Positions 49,526-57,713 of a stretch of 64,000 bases of DNA are shown piece after piece. This DNA comes from JAKAGE01 sp035541415 (GTDB taxonomy: Bacteria > Patescibacteriota > Minisyncoccia > UBA6257 > 2-01-FULL-56-20), in the NCBI GenBank assembly GCA_035541415.1, contig DATKNI010000030.1, forward strand, positions 8,502 to 72,501, written 5' to 3'. The position numbers were made by a program, and so were the translations under genes. Within the stretch, counting starts at the first letter, position 1, and each line of letters opens with the position of its first letter. Under the pieces are notes generated by a model that made no database searches, was not told where the DNA came from, and worked only from the letters and a program-made list of their open reading frames with translations.

Positions 49526-51592
49526 ATGGCAGAAAAAACCTCCAACACCAAAGGCAGCGCTTCATACGGTGCCAAGGACATTTATGTGCTTGAAGGGCTC
49601 GAACCGGTGCGCAAACGCCCCGGTATGTACATCGGTTCAACCGGTTCCCTTGGGTTGCATCACCTCGTCTGGGAGGTTGTCGACAACTCGATCGACGAAG
49701 CGATGGCGGGATTCGCAAAGAATGTCACCGTCGAAATTTTGCCGGGCAACGAAGTGGCCGTCACGGACGATGGCCGCGGCATTCCCGTCGAAGTCCATCC
49801 GCAAACCAAGAAATCCACGCTTGAAACCGTTTTGACGACGCTCCACGCCGGCGGCAAATTCGGCGGCGAGTCATATAAAGTCTCAGGCGGCCTCCACGGC
49901 GTGGGTGTTTCCGTGGTGAACGCGCTTTCCGAATGGGTGAAGGTTGAAGTTGAGCGCGACGGCGGGATGTTTGTGCAGGAATATGAGCGGGGCAAACCGA
50001 AATATAAGGTAAAGAAAGTCGGTTCATCAAAACGGACCGGCACAAAAACCACATTCAAGCCGGATGCGCAAGTTTTTTCCGAGCTTGAATTCAATGATAA
50101 GACGATCATTGAGCATTTGCGCCAGCAGGCGTATCTCACAAAAGGCGTCCGCATCAATATTATTGACCGCCGTCCCAAAGCGCCTCTTTTTTACGGCTTT
50201 TACTTTGAAGGCGGCGTGCTGTCGTTCGTAAAATATCTTGCACAGAAAAAGAATGCGCTCCACGAAGATATTTTTTACGTTGAGAAAGAAAACCAGAACA
50301 TCGACGTTGAGTGCGCCTTCATGTATGTCGACGACACTCGCGCGCAAGAAATGAGTTTTGCGAACAACATTTACACGCCGGAAGGCGGCATGCACCTCAC
50401 CGGATTCCGCTCGGCCTTAACGCGCTCGCTCAATAACTTTGCCCGCGCCGAAGGCTATCTCAAAGAAAAAGAAGAAAACCTCACGAGCGACGACGTCCGC
50501 GAAGGGCAGATTGTCGTATTATCGGTGAAGCTTCGCGAGCCGCAGTTTGAAGGCCAAACCAAGGCGAAGCTCGGCAACCCGGAAGCGCGGACGGCGGTTG
50601 AGGCTGTTATCAACGAAGCGCTCAAAGAGTTTTTGGAAAAACATCCGCAGGAAGCAAAAGCCGTTATTGCAAAAGTTCTCCTCACTGCCAAAGCCCGCCT
50701 TGCGGCAAAGGCAGCGCGTGAAACCGTTTTGCGCAAAGGCGCATTCGAAGGCCTCACGCTCCCGGGCAAGCTTGCCGATTGCATTTCAAAGAGCGCCGAA
50801 GAATCAGAGCTTTTCATCGTGGAGGGCGATTCCGCAGGCGGCACGGCCAAGCAGGGGAGAAACCGCCAGAACCAGGCAATCCTGCCGCTTCGCGGAAAAA
50901 TTTTGAACGTTGAACGCGCCCGTCTCGACAAAATGCTTGCGAACGCAGAAGTCCGCGCGCTTGTTGTTGCGATCGGTACGGCAATCGGCGAGGAGTTCAA
51001 CATGGAAAAATTACGTTACCACAAGATCGTCATCATGACCGATGCCGATGTCGATGGCGCGCACATCCGCACGCTTTTACTCACCTTGTTCTACCGTTAT
51101 TTCCGCGAAGTGGTTGACGGCGGTTACATTTATATCGCTCAGCCGCCGCTCTACAAAATTCAGCTTGGCAAGCAGTTCAAATATGCCTTTTCGGATTCCG
51201 AAAAAGAAAAAGCCATCGCGGAACTTCAGAAGAATGCTCCGGTCCGCGGTGCGTCGGCAAAAGGCGATGCGAAGGGAAAAAAGAAAACGGAAGACGTTGC
51301 GGAGCGCGAAGCCGGAACCGCCAGCGAAGGAGAGAGAGTTGAGGAGGGCGCTGTTATGGCCGACGGCAAACGCATGCCGAACGTCCAGCGCTACAAGGGT
51401 CTTGGCGAAATGAATGCCGAACAGCTGTGGGAGACCACCATGAATCCGGAGAACCGCCTCATGAAGCAGGTGATGATCGAAGATGCGGAAGCCGCAGACA
51501 AACTTTTTGACGTTCTGATGGGCGACGCCGTGGAGCCGCGCAAAAACTTCATCCAGGCGCACGCGGCAACGGTGCAGAATTTGGATATTTAA
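49526..51592 (+). CDS. gyrB: DNA gyrase subunit B
   Basis: This 688-residue protein has a GHKL ATPase (VYVLEGLEPVRKRPGMYIGST-type start, ELVDNSIDEAMAG-like VVDNSIDEA, GGKFGGESYKVSGGLHGVG), a transducer, and a TOPRIM domain: ELFIVEGDSAGGTAKQGR, IMTDADVDGAHIRTLLLTLFYR, with RYKGLGEMNAEQLWETTMNP at the end. With GyrA it introduces negative supercoils. Between the TOPRIM helices and the tail a charged insert of about 40 residues (residues about 570-610) is unusual and may be lineage-specific. Its start has a predicted 6-nt leader. Confidence 0.97.
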   Translation: MAEKTSNTKGSASYGAKDIYVLEGLEPVRKRPGMYIGSTGSLGLHHLVWEVVDNSIDEAMAGFAKNVTVEILPGNEVAVTDDGRGIPVEVHPQTKKSTLETVLTTLHAGGKFGGESYKVSGGLHGVGVSVVNALSEWVKVEVERDGGMFVQEYERGKPKYKVKKVGSSKRTGTKTTFKPDAQVFSELEFNDKTIIEHLRQQAYLTKGVRINIIDRRPKAPLFYGFYFEGGVLSFVKYLAQKKNALHEDIFYVEKENQNIDVECAFMYVDDTRAQEMSFANNIYTPEGGMHLTGFRSALTRSLNNFARAEGYLKEKEENLTSDDVREGQIVVLSVKLREPQFEGQTKAKLGNPEARTAVEAVINEALKEFLEKHPQEAKAVIAKVLLTAKARLAAKAARETVLRKGAFEGLTLPGKLADCISKSAEESELFIVEGDSAGGTAKQGRNRQNQAILPLRGKILNVERARLDKMLANAEVRALVVAIGTAIGEEFNMEKLRYHKIVIMTDADVDGAHIRTLLLTLFYRYFREVVDGGYIYIAQPPLYKIQLGKQFKYAFSDSEKEKAIAELQKNAPVRGASAKGDAKGKKKTEDVAEREAGTASEGERVEEGAVMADGKRMPNVQRYKGLGEMNAEQLWETTMNPENRLMKQVMIEDAEAADKLFDVLMGDAVEPRKNFIQAHAATVQNLDI

Positions 51593-51594
51593 GA

Positions 51595-51631
51595 TAAAAA
51601 AACAGACCAGATTGTCGCCAATCCGGCCTGT
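51595..51631 (-). terminator. Terminator of the minus-strand secreted protein gene
   Basis: The arms 51602-51613 and 51620-51631 pair fully only in the minus-strand RNA, where two positions are G-U. The adjacent A-run becomes a U-run in that direction. On the plus strand these would be A-C mismatches, which shows the orientation. Confidence 0.85.
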
Positions 51632-51659
51632 CGATCCGATGCTATCGATTCACGCTGTC

Positions 51660-52421
51660 TCAATGGAAAACCGCTAGGGCGAATCCATAGAGGTTGCTCT
51701 GGCTGCTCAAGGTTCCGCTGAAGCTAAAGCTGCCCGACGGCGTAATGGCGTCTCCGTATCCGGCTGAACCCCAGCTCGGTTCTATTTGGGCCCGAAGATA
51801 CGTGAGCGGTGCCGTGCTCGACCATTTCGTGATGGTTCCTGAGTTGAACGCAATGAATCCCACCCCCAGGCTTCCCGAGGAAGTCGTCAGTGCGTTGCTC
51901 GCGAACTGACCATTGGTGATCGAGCTTCCCCGGAAGGTTTTGTTAGTCGGACTGCAGTTCGGCAGCCCCGAATACTCGTTCAGAAACATCACCGCATCGC
52001 CCCAGCCCGGAATGTTGCCGATCTCGATCGTGGGTTTCTGGCCGCCTTCTGTCGACGACACCTTCTCGTAATAGGTATCGACATACCACGAACCAACTGC
52101 TTGTGGACTTCCAAAAACCCCAGGAAGATTGGCCCCGCTGGTCGCGTCAAGTACGCTTTCCATTTCCCCGGTTTTGGTGGCGATTTCAATGATCAAGCAG
52201 TTGCCCGTGGTCACGCTGTGCGTATAGGTCCCACTGAAGTTGGGCACGATTGAGGTGCTGGCAAAGACCACTCCTTGAATGAACGATGGACCGGAGGGTG
52301 GAGGCGGTGTCGATGCGTTTGGAATTTTGTACACAACGGTTACGGAATCGGCTTGGCAAAATGCCGATTCCGTCAAACAGGCAACAGCAAGAACCAAAGC
52401 AAACACTTTCAGTGATTTCAT
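51660..52421 (-). CDS. Secreted protein of unknown function
   Basis: This 253-residue protein has a signal peptide (SLKVFALVLAVACLTESAFC). The mature part is rich in Gly/Ser/Thr with beta-strand pattern (GVVFASTSIVPNFSGTYT, VTTGNCLIIEIAT, TYLRAQIEPSWGSAGYGDA) and few Cys, possibly a beta-sandwich of the concanavalin or adhesin type. No family is recognised. AAAGGAG lies 5 nt before the ATG, and the gene has its own terminator. The base composition and translation signal differ from the leaderless neighbours, which suggests acquisition. Confidence 0.55.
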   Translation of the reverse strand: MKSLKVFALVLAVACLTESAFCQADSVTVVYKIPNASTPPPPSGPSFIQGVVFASTSIVPNFSGTYTHSVTTGNCLIIEIATKTGEMESVLDATSGANLPGVFGSPQAVGSWYVDTYYEKVSSTEGGQKPTIEIGNIPGWGDAVMFLNEYSGLPNCSPTNKTFRGSSITNGQFASNALTTSSGSLGVGFIAFNSGTITKWSSTAPLTYLRAQIEPSWGSAGYGDAITPSGSFSFSGTLSSQSNLYGFALAVFH

Positions 52422-52604
52422 TGTTTCTCCTTTGGATTGTCAACGTACCGCTTGGTAACGCAAAATATAAAATAGCAAATTCAAAGAATTATGTCAATTT
52501 TCTCGCCGCACGCAAATTTGCTCTTGACCGCTTGCTCGCAAAAGATTACACTGCTTGTATCTCCAAAACCGCGAGTATAGCGGTCTTTTATTTGCAAAAG
52601 ACGG
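52422..52604. other. Intergenic region between the secreted-protein gene and secE
   Basis: AT-rich sequence without coding potential. It should contain the minus-strand promoter of the 51660 gene and leads into the secE promoter (52605). No hairpin with a T-run was seen. Confidence 0.4.
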
Positions 52605-52633
52605 TTGCCCGCGAGAAAAATCAGGAGTATACT
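52605..52633 (+). promoter_or_regulatory. secE-nusG promoter
   Basis: TTGCCC, a 17-nt spacer and TATACT, ending 8 nt before ATG 52642. Confidence 0.7.
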
Positions 52634-52641
52634 AGACACCA

Positions 52642-52830
52642 ATGTTCGATCGCATCAAACACTTTTTTATCGAGTCGCGCAATGAGTTGCGCCACGTGAA
52701 CTGGCCGACGCGCCAAGAGGCGATCCGCCTCACGGGCATCGTGATCGGCCTTTCGCTCTCGCTCGCCGTATTTCTGGGCGCGTGCGACTACCTCTTCACT
52801 TACATCATGCGCACGTTTATCGTAAAATAA
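52642..52830 (+). CDS. secE: Preprotein translocase subunit SecE
   Basis: This 62-residue single-span protein has the cytoplasmic amphipathic helix RNELRHVNWPTRQEAIRLTG with the conserved WP and one membrane helix (IGLSLSLAVFLGACDYLF). It stabilises SecY. It has the short one-helix form usual outside enterobacteria. The nusG gene follows after 12 nt, the conserved order. Confidence 0.95.
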   Translation: MFDRIKHFFIESRNELRHVNWPTRQEAIRLTGIVIGLSLSLAVFLGACDYLFTYIMRTFIVK

Positions 52831-52842
52831 ATATCTAGGGAA

Positions 52843-53412
52843 ATGGCATTAGCTTCGCACCAAGGTGCGCACAACGAAAAACCGCAGATCCGGCAGTGGT
52901 ATGCCGTCCAGACGTATTCGGGCTACGAAGAAGCCGTCGCCCGCTATTTGAAGCAGCGCGTCGAATCGCTCGCGATGAGCGACAAGATTTTCAACGTCCT
53001 CGTTCCGAAAGAAAAGACGATCAAAGTGAAGGGCGGCAAGCGCCAGACGGTTGAAGAGAAGATTTATCCGGGGTATGTGCTCGTCGAAATGATCCTCACC
53101 GAAGATTCGTGGTACGTCGTCCGCAACACGCCGCGCGTCACCGGTTTCGTCGGTCCCGATAACACCACCCCGACGCCGCTTTCCAAAGATGAAGTTGATT
53201 TGCTCCTCGCGCGCTCCGGCCGCGACGAGAGCAAGGTCATGCTTGACCTCAAGGTAGGCGATCTGGTAAAAATAACCGACGGTCCGTTCAAGGAATACGA
53301 CGGCAAAGTTGCCGAAGTAAACGAAGAAAAGGGGAGCATCAAAGTGCTCGTACCGATCTTCGGACGCGATACCGCCGTGGAGCTCGACTCGCTCCAGGTA
53401 CGAAAGATATAA
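52843..53412 (+). CDS. nusG: Transcription termination/antitermination factor NusG
   Basis: This 189-residue protein has the NGN domain (QWYAVQTYSGYEEAVARYLKQR, YPGYVLVEMILTEDSWYVVRNTPRVTGFVG) and a C-terminal KOW domain (VKITDGPFKEYDGKVAEVNEEKG). It binds RNA polymerase and modulates elongation and pausing. An extra N-terminal 16 residues precede the NGN fold. In most bacteria rplK and rplA follow; here rpsR does. Confidence 0.96.
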   Translation: MALASHQGAHNEKPQIRQWYAVQTYSGYEEAVARYLKQRVESLAMSDKIFNVLVPKEKTIKVKGGKRQTVEEKIYPGYVLVEMILTEDSWYVVRNTPRVTGFVGPDNTTPTPLSKDEVDLLLARSGRDESKVMLDLKVGDLVKITDGPFKEYDGKVAEVNEEKGSIKVLVPIFGRDTAVELDSLQVRKI

Positions 53413-53455
53413 TCAATCAGAAACAATAAATTAGAAACTAAGGTCTACTAGAAAT

Positions 53456-53659
53456 ATGGCTCAACAGTGTTTCTTCTGTTCGCAAAACTTAAAGAATATT
53501 GATTATAAGGAGATCGAATTGCTCCGGCGCTTTGTGTCGAGCCAATCCAAGATCATCGACCCGCGCCATACGAGCGTGTGCGCAAAGCATCAGCGGAAAT
53601 TGGCGCTCGCCATCAAGCGCGCGCGGTTTATGGGGCTTCTCCCGTACGTACGCAAATAA
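53456..53659 (+). CDS. rpsR: Ribosomal protein bS18
   Basis: This 67-residue protein has IDYKEIELLRRFVSSQSKI and RRKLALAIKRARFMGLLPY-like residues (KLALAIKRARFMGLLPYV), the core of bS18. It keeps four probable zinc ligands (CFFC near the start and CAKH later), so it is the zinc-binding form. Its position after nusG rather than with rpsF and ssb is unusual. It ends at a terminator. Confidence 0.95.
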   Translation: MAQQCFFCSQNLKNIDYKEIELLRRFVSSQSKIIDPRHTSVCAKHQRKLALAIKRARFMGLLPYVRK

Positions 53660-53662
53660 TAA

Positions 53663-53685
53663 GCGCCCCGGAAGGGGCGTTTTTG
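53663..53685 (+). terminator. Terminator after rpsR
   Basis: CGCCCC/GGGGCG with a GGAA loop, followed by TTTTT. Confidence 0.9.
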
Positions 53686-53705
53686 TTTCGTGGTAAAATT
53701 GAGAA

Positions 53706-54263
53706 ATGTCTTTTAACCAGCGCGCGTTCCTGTGGGTCCATCATTTCATGGGCGCAAGTCCGTGGCTCGATGGATTCGGCGTTTTTCTCGCGGAATGGCT
53801 TCCCTATTTCCTCGTCCTCGGATTTTTCATGCTTCTCCTTAGCCAGCCGGGATGGCGCAAGAAATTTTATTGGTTTGCCGAAGGGGCGATCGCGATCATG
53901 GTCTCCCGCGGCATCGTCACGGAAACCATCCGACTCTTCTACCATTACGAGCGGCCGTTTTCGTTTTATCATTTTGCACCCCTCATCGTTGGCGCTGGCT
54001 GGTCGTTCCCGTCCGGCCATGCCGCGTGGTTCTTTGCGATGGCAACGACGATCTGGTATATGGATCGGAAATGGGGGATTGCGTTTTATATTTTTGCGCT
54101 CGTGAACGGCATTTCGCGCGTTTACGTCGGCGTCCATTGGCCGTTCGACATCGTGGGCGGCATTGCGGTTGGCATTCTTTCGGGGATCGTCGTGCATTGG
54201 CTCCTCACGTCAAGCCGCGAAGGGATTTATAAAACCGCAACTCCGGTTGCGGCTCAACGCTAA
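53706..54263 (+). CDS. PAP2-family phosphatase (undecaprenyl pyrophosphatase-like)
   Basis: This 185-residue membrane protein has the three PAP2 motifs: an Arg-Pro in YHYERPF, PSGH in WSFPSGHAAWF and SRVYVGVHWPFDIVGG with the catalytic His and Asp. The closest functional idea is a BcrC-type undecaprenyl pyrophosphatase that recycles carrier lipid for the cell wall and glycans. TAAAAT ends exactly 6 nt before the ATG, directly after the rpsR terminator. Confidence 0.88.
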   Translation: MSFNQRAFLWVHHFMGASPWLDGFGVFLAEWLPYFLVLGFFMLLLSQPGWRKKFYWFAEGAIAIMVSRGIVTETIRLFYHYERPFSFYHFAPLIVGAGWSFPSGHAAWFFAMATTIWYMDRKWGIAFYIFALVNGISRVYVGVHWPFDIVGGIAVGILSGIVVHWLLTSSREGIYKTATPVAAQR

Positions 54264-54277
54264 GAACGTCGTTTGCG

Positions 54278-54679
54278 CTACGCGATCGTTGCGGTGCAAT
54301 ATGCGCACCGGGTCGCTTTGACCGGGATGTTCGAGAGGCATTCAGGGCACGTTTTTGTGGTCGCTTCCGGCGGCGGGCCTTTTTTGATCCGCTCATTGAT
54401 TTTATTGATTGGGAGCACCACGAAGAAATAAATGGTTGCGGCGAGAATAAGGAACGAGATCACATTGTTCAAAAAATCGCCGTACATGAATTGGCTGCCG
54501 TGGACGGTGAAGGTGAGATTGCTGAAATTGGGCTGGGTCGCGATGGCCGCGATGAGCGGCGTGAGGAGGTCTTTTACGAGCGCGCTTACGACGCCATTGA
54601 ACGCGGCTCCAATCATGATGCCGACGGCGAGATCGATGACGTTGCCGCGCAGGATGAACTGCCGGAATCCCTGTAGCAT
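54278..54679 (-). CDS. mscL: Large-conductance mechanosensitive channel with C-terminal zinc ribbon
   Basis: This 133-residue protein has the MscL core: FRQFILRGNVIDLAVGIMIGAAFNGVVSALVKDLLTP (first membrane helix and gate) and FLNNVISFLILAATIYFFVV (second helix). Instead of ending in the usual helical bundle it carries two CxxC pairs (CPECLSNIPVKATRCAYC), a zinc-ribbon-like knuckle. MscL releases pressure on osmotic downshock. TATAAT ends exactly 6 nt before the ATG at 54679. Confidence 0.9.
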   Translation of the reverse strand: MLQGFRQFILRGNVIDLAVGIMIGAAFNGVVSALVKDLLTPLIAAIATQPNFSNLTFTVHGSQFMYGDFLNNVISFLILAATIYFFVVLPINKINERIKKGPPPEATTKTCPECLSNIPVKATRCAYCTATIA

Positions 54680-54715
54680 GCTTTTATTATACACGCCTCA
54701 AATTCCGCTGGGCGC

Positions 54716-55633
54716 CTAGAATCTAAAGAGGCTGAGCTGGATGAGGCGTGAACGGAGGAGGTCGAGAATCTGCGATGGCGGCAGGACGAAGCGGCGGATG
54801 GCCACGGTTACCGTCTGGCCGCCTCCGGCGCGGCTTACCGTAAAGCTCGCGCCGTCATTGCCGAGCGGCGATGGTGCTGCGAGAACACTCCCATTCCGCG
54901 AAATCATCGTGACTTCTTTTGCGCCGGTTTGCGCAATCGTCTGATGTACGCCGTTCACGGCGGCCGCTCCTTCCGAGAATGAAATGCTCCCGAAGTTGTC
55001 GAGCGGCAGGGTGCCGACATTCGAGCTTGGCATTTCTTGGATCCATTCCGCGGATGAATGATCGGAATTATAGGACAGGTCGAGGTGATCGGTGTCGCCG
55101 GTCGTATTGTTTCTATAGGAAACCCGCCACGTGCCCGGATCCGATTCCTCGAGCGATACGCTTATTGAGTCGCCGGCGTGCACCGGGAAAGAAATCTGTT
55201 GCATGTCGTCGGGCAGCAATTCGTACCAGGCGGCGTAGCGTACCGAACCATTCGGGTCGGTGATCGCCTGGGTGCCGGCTTGGATGAGATTGTGGCCGGT
55301 GACGCCGCCGATGCCTACCCACGTTGCGTCGGCCGAGGTTCGGTCCGCGCTTGGAACGGAAGGAATGGTCCACGTTCCGCCGACCGCCGTAAAGGATCCT
55401 TCCGTTGAAACGTAGCCCGCCCAGTTGAGCGACTCATTCGAATTGACGCCGGAATCCGGCGCGCTCGGGTATTGCGGATAAACAATCTGCGCGATTTGCG
55501 GACCGTCGTTTGTTCGGGAAAATGAGAGCCACGAAAATGGAAGCGAGAGCTGCGGGAATGGCGCTGCGAATGCCATAATAGGCATGGCAGCAGCGATGAC
55601 TGCGGCCGCGAGCATTCGTAATAGAGTCTTCAT
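54716..55633 (-). CDS. Secreted G1 (eqolisin-type) peptidase
   Basis: This 305-residue protein has a signal peptide (LLRMLAAAVIAAAMPIMAFA). NESLNWAGYVSTEGSFTAVGGTWTIPSV, TWVGIGG, LIQAGTQ and AWYELLPDD match the peptidase G1/A4 domain, in which a Gln (here probably that of IQAGT) and a Glu (here probably that of SAEWIQE) are catalytic. These glutamic peptidases act at acid pH and are best known in fungi. The start is ATG 55633; TACTAG lies 7 nt upstream. Confidence 0.85.
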   Translation of the reverse strand: MKTLLRMLAAAVIAAAMPIMAFAAPFPQLSLPFSWLSFSRTNDGPQIAQIVYPQYPSAPDSGVNSNESLNWAGYVSTEGSFTAVGGTWTIPSVPSADRTSADATWVGIGGVTGHNLIQAGTQAITDPNGSVRYAAWYELLPDDMQQISFPVHAGDSISVSLEESDPGTWRVSYRNNTTGDTDHLDLSYNSDHSSAEWIQEMPSSNVGTLPLDNFGSISFSEGAAAVNGVHQTIAQTGAKEVTMISRNGSVLAAPSPLGNDGASFTVSRAGGGQTVTVAIRRFVLPPSQILDLLRSRLIQLSLFRF

Positions 55634-55735
55634 GTTTAAACTAGTACGCCTGGATTTTGGGAATTGTTTCATTTCGCGGCGCGGTGCGTATTATAACGAT
55701 ACTTGCTTATTCGTGGTCGACTATAAATTATTTCT

Positions 55736-55930
55736 ATGCCTCGAAAGTACAGCAGAAAATCGCAGAATAAAGTTCGCCGCGCCATGCACGAGATGAAGCG
55801 TGGAAAATTGAAGAGCGGCCGCAGCGGGAAAACGGTCCGCAGCCGCAAGCAGGCGATTGCGATCGGACTTTCCGAAGCGCGCCGTTCGGGTGCCAAAGTC
55901 CCGAAGCCGAAGCGCGGCAGGCGCCGATAA
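55736..55930 (+). CDS. Small basic DUF6496-type protein
   Basis: This 64-residue, highly basic protein has KVRRAMHEMKRGKLKSGRSG and RSRKQAIAIGLSEARRSG, the pattern of the DUF6496 family, found as a stand-alone unit in many bacteria. The charge (about 25 Lys/Arg) suggests nucleic-acid or ribosome binding. The function is unknown. TATAAA lies 8 nt before the ATG. Confidence 0.75.
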   Translation: MPRKYSRKSQNKVRRAMHEMKRGKLKSGRSGKTVRSRKQAIAIGLSEARRSGAKVPKPKRGRRR

Positions 55931-55989
55931 GTTGTGCACAATTGAATAGTGCCCAAGGGTGCGGGACAATGAAGATAGAAGGAGGTGAA

Positions 55990-56475
55990 ATGGATTACCC
56001 GAGAGGTGTGAGGTTCTCATACCAAGGAACCAGATATCTCGTCGAGTTTCATTGCATATCCAAAAACCCCGCGCAGAAATGTTCAAATCCGGACTGCACG
56101 GATAAGGCCGTTTTTGCGGTGACCATTGTCATCAACAAGATCAGCATCAAGGAGAGTTCCCAGGAAATCGTGCTCGATCCCAGGCACAAAATGTGGGCGA
56201 CGATTGCAACCATTGTTCGGCTTCGTGAGGGCGACAACCAAACCCATTGCCTTGAAGCAAATTCATTCAGGACCTGCGAAAAGGCCATGGCGTACCAGAA
56301 TTACGCCGCCACGAGAGATGCCTTCGGCGTTCGTGTAAGCGAACGTGAAGGATGGAATAAGTTGTACTTGAGTCGCCAACGTCATTTGGCCCGCAAGGAG
56401 CGGAAGCGCCTTAAAAAAGAACGAAAGGCCATGAAACGTGCTCAACGGTGCCAACAACTTTCCGGACGGAGGTGA
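55990..56475 (+). CDS. Hypothetical protein with Cys-rich middle and basic tail
   Basis: This 161-residue protein has five or six Cys (CISKNPAQKCSNPDCTDK and later ones), which could bind a metal, and a C-terminal basic helix (RQRHLARKERKRLKKERK). No family is recognised. The GGAGGTG sequence at 55981-55987 is an almost full complement of the 16S 3' end; an in-frame ATG seven codons upstream is less likely. It has its own terminator. Confidence 0.55.
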   Translation: MDYPRGVRFSYQGTRYLVEFHCISKNPAQKCSNPDCTDKAVFAVTIVINKISIKESSQEIVLDPRHKMWATIATIVRLREGDNQTHCLEANSFRTCEKAMAYQNYAATRDAFGVRVSEREGWNKLYLSRQRHLARKERKRLKKERKAMKRAQRCQQLSGRR

Positions 56476-56487
56476 TCTGTCCACCGG

Positions 56488-56520
56488 CGCGGATGATTAT
56501 TCGTCCGCGCTGTTTCTATT
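56488..56520 (+). terminator. Terminator after the 55990 gene
   Basis: GCGCGGATGA and TCGTCCGCGC pair over 10 bp (one G-U) around a 4-nt loop, followed by a T-rich stretch (TGTTTCTATTT). Confidence 0.75.
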
Positions 56521-56560
56521 TGAGAATTTCAAAAGAATCCTATACACTCAATGGGACATT

Positions 56561-56647
56561 GGAGGCGTGGCCGAGCGGCTTAAGGCAGCATCCTGCTAAG
56601 ATGTTTAGGGGGAAACTCCTACGAAGGTTCGAATCCTTCCGCCTCCG
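56561..56647 (+). tRNA. tRNA-Ser(GCU)
   Basis: An 87-nt class II tRNA: acceptor GGAGGCG/CGCCTCC, anticodon loop CTGCTAA (anticodon GCT), a variable arm around TTAGGGGGAAACTCCTA and T arm AAGGTTCGAATCCTT. G is the discriminator, and CCA is not encoded. Its last bases start the 42-nt direct repeat that recurs at 57642. Confidence 0.95.
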
Positions 56648-56684
56648 CCCGTTAGTGCAGCGGTTCGAGAGACCTTGAGGCCTC
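56643..56684 (+). repeat. Direct repeat, copy A (overlaps the 3' end of tRNA-Ser)
   Basis: 42 nt, matching 57642-57683 with two differences. It contains the last five bases of the tRNA (CTCCG) and continues with CCCGTTAGTGCAGCGG. It is 999 bp from copy B. Confidence 0.9.
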
Positions 56685-56754
56685 ATGTCGGTAGGGTAGC
56701 CGAAGCACCAGCTTGAATCTTCCAATAAATATTTGGATGTGTTACAGTGGGGCT

Positions 56755-57558
56755 ATGCCAAACTCCTTCGAAAATTCCATTCAGGACCAACCTCAGGAAA
56801 TTCCTGTCGAGGTGCATCATGCCGAAGACGGGAAAGAAAATCCTGAATCAAAAAACGAATCCTCTAAACAGGAAAAATCGCCCGAGGGAAAAGCCGATAA
56901 AAATGAATATGCAGAAGTAGCTGAACAACACGTCGAAGCGGCTTTCGAGTCCCAGAAAGCAGAACTGCAACAGCGACAAAAACGGTATGAGAATGCGGTA
57001 AATTTATTGAAAACGAATCTCGAGGAGGCCCAAAAGCAGTACCCACAACTCGAAAACAGTCCCATTCTTAAGACTTTCTTAGAAGAGGATGAAGGCATAG
57101 CTCGATTGTTTGAAGCTGGTGGTACGACGCTTGATTTGGGCAAAGAAGCATTTTTGAACAAAGCCCGCCAAGAGTTCTCTGGTCCGGCAGACTGGATGAC
57201 TGACGACATCCACATCCGCGGTTTTGAGCGACGCTTAAAATGGCATAGTGAATGGCTTCAAGAAGTTAATCTGCCGACCATTGACGCAATAACAGAAAAT
57301 ATTGAAAAGAAAGCGAAAAACATAGCACTCACCCTTCAAAAAGGCAGCATCGAAGGAGCATTCAAAGATAGTGATGGAGCAGAAAAAGACCCAGTCAAGG
57401 AAATAGAAGACCAACTTACCGAATTGCACGAAGGAAACTTTTTCACCGGAGGGCAGAAACACTTGAAATCGGCATTAAATTCTTACAATCGTGCGGCGAG
57501 AGTATCGAGCGCAGAGAGCGCTTCTGCAACCGAGGAATCTTTGCCGAAGGCGGCATAG
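56755..57558 (+). CDS. Hypothetical charged helical protein (first cassette)
   Basis: This 267-residue soluble protein has a Glu/Lys/Asn-rich disordered N-terminus (NESSKQEKSPEGKADKNEY), a coiled-coil (FESQKAELQQRQKRYENAV) and a globular helical middle with RQEFSGPADWMTDDIHIRGFERRL. No family is recognised. The start is ATG 56755; TACAGT ends exactly 6 nt before it. The gene is AT-richer than its surroundings. It lies between repeat copy A and repeat copy C. Confidence 0.6.
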   Translation: MPNSFENSIQDQPQEIPVEVHHAEDGKENPESKNESSKQEKSPEGKADKNEYAEVAEQHVEAAFESQKAELQQRQKRYENAVNLLKTNLEEAQKQYPQLENSPILKTFLEEDEGIARLFEAGGTTLDLGKEAFLNKARQEFSGPADWMTDDIHIRGFERRLKWHSEWLQEVNLPTIDAITENIEKKAKNIALTLQKGSIEGAFKDSDGAEKDPVKEIEDQLTELHEGNFFTGGQKHLKSALNSYNRAARVSSAESASATEESLPKAA

Positions 57559-57565
57559 CGACAAG

Positions 57566-57612
57566 CGACCTCCCGGCTTCAAAAATCGCCTTTTCAAGAA
57601 CGTTGCAACGGC
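57566..57612 (+). repeat. Post-gene repeat, copy C
   Basis: 47 nt, starting 8 nt after the stop of the 56755 gene and closely matching 58698-58743. It contains the palindrome CGTTGCAACG. Confidence 0.85.
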
Positions 57613-57641
57613 CTGCTTAAAAGAGGTTCCCGACCGAAGAT

Positions 57642-57683
57642 CTCCGCCCGTTAGTGCAGCGGTTCAAGAGACCTTGAGACCTC
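57642..57683 (+). repeat. Direct repeat, copy B
   Basis: 42 nt, two differences from copy A (56643-56684). It precedes the 57714 gene as copy A precedes the 56755 gene. Confidence 0.9.
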
Positions 57684-57713
57684 GAAAAATTTTAGATATG
57701 CTAAAATTTGACT

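Noticed and set aside
56646..56700. Second tRNA-like gene (CCCGTTAGTGCAG segment) after tRNA-Ser
   Set aside because: It has no matching acceptor stem or T arm; it is part of the direct repeat.
57566..57650. Integron attC site
   Set aside because: Although genes sit in cassette-like modules, the GTTRRRY/RYYYAAC core boxes in the right order were not found and no integron integrase is visible.
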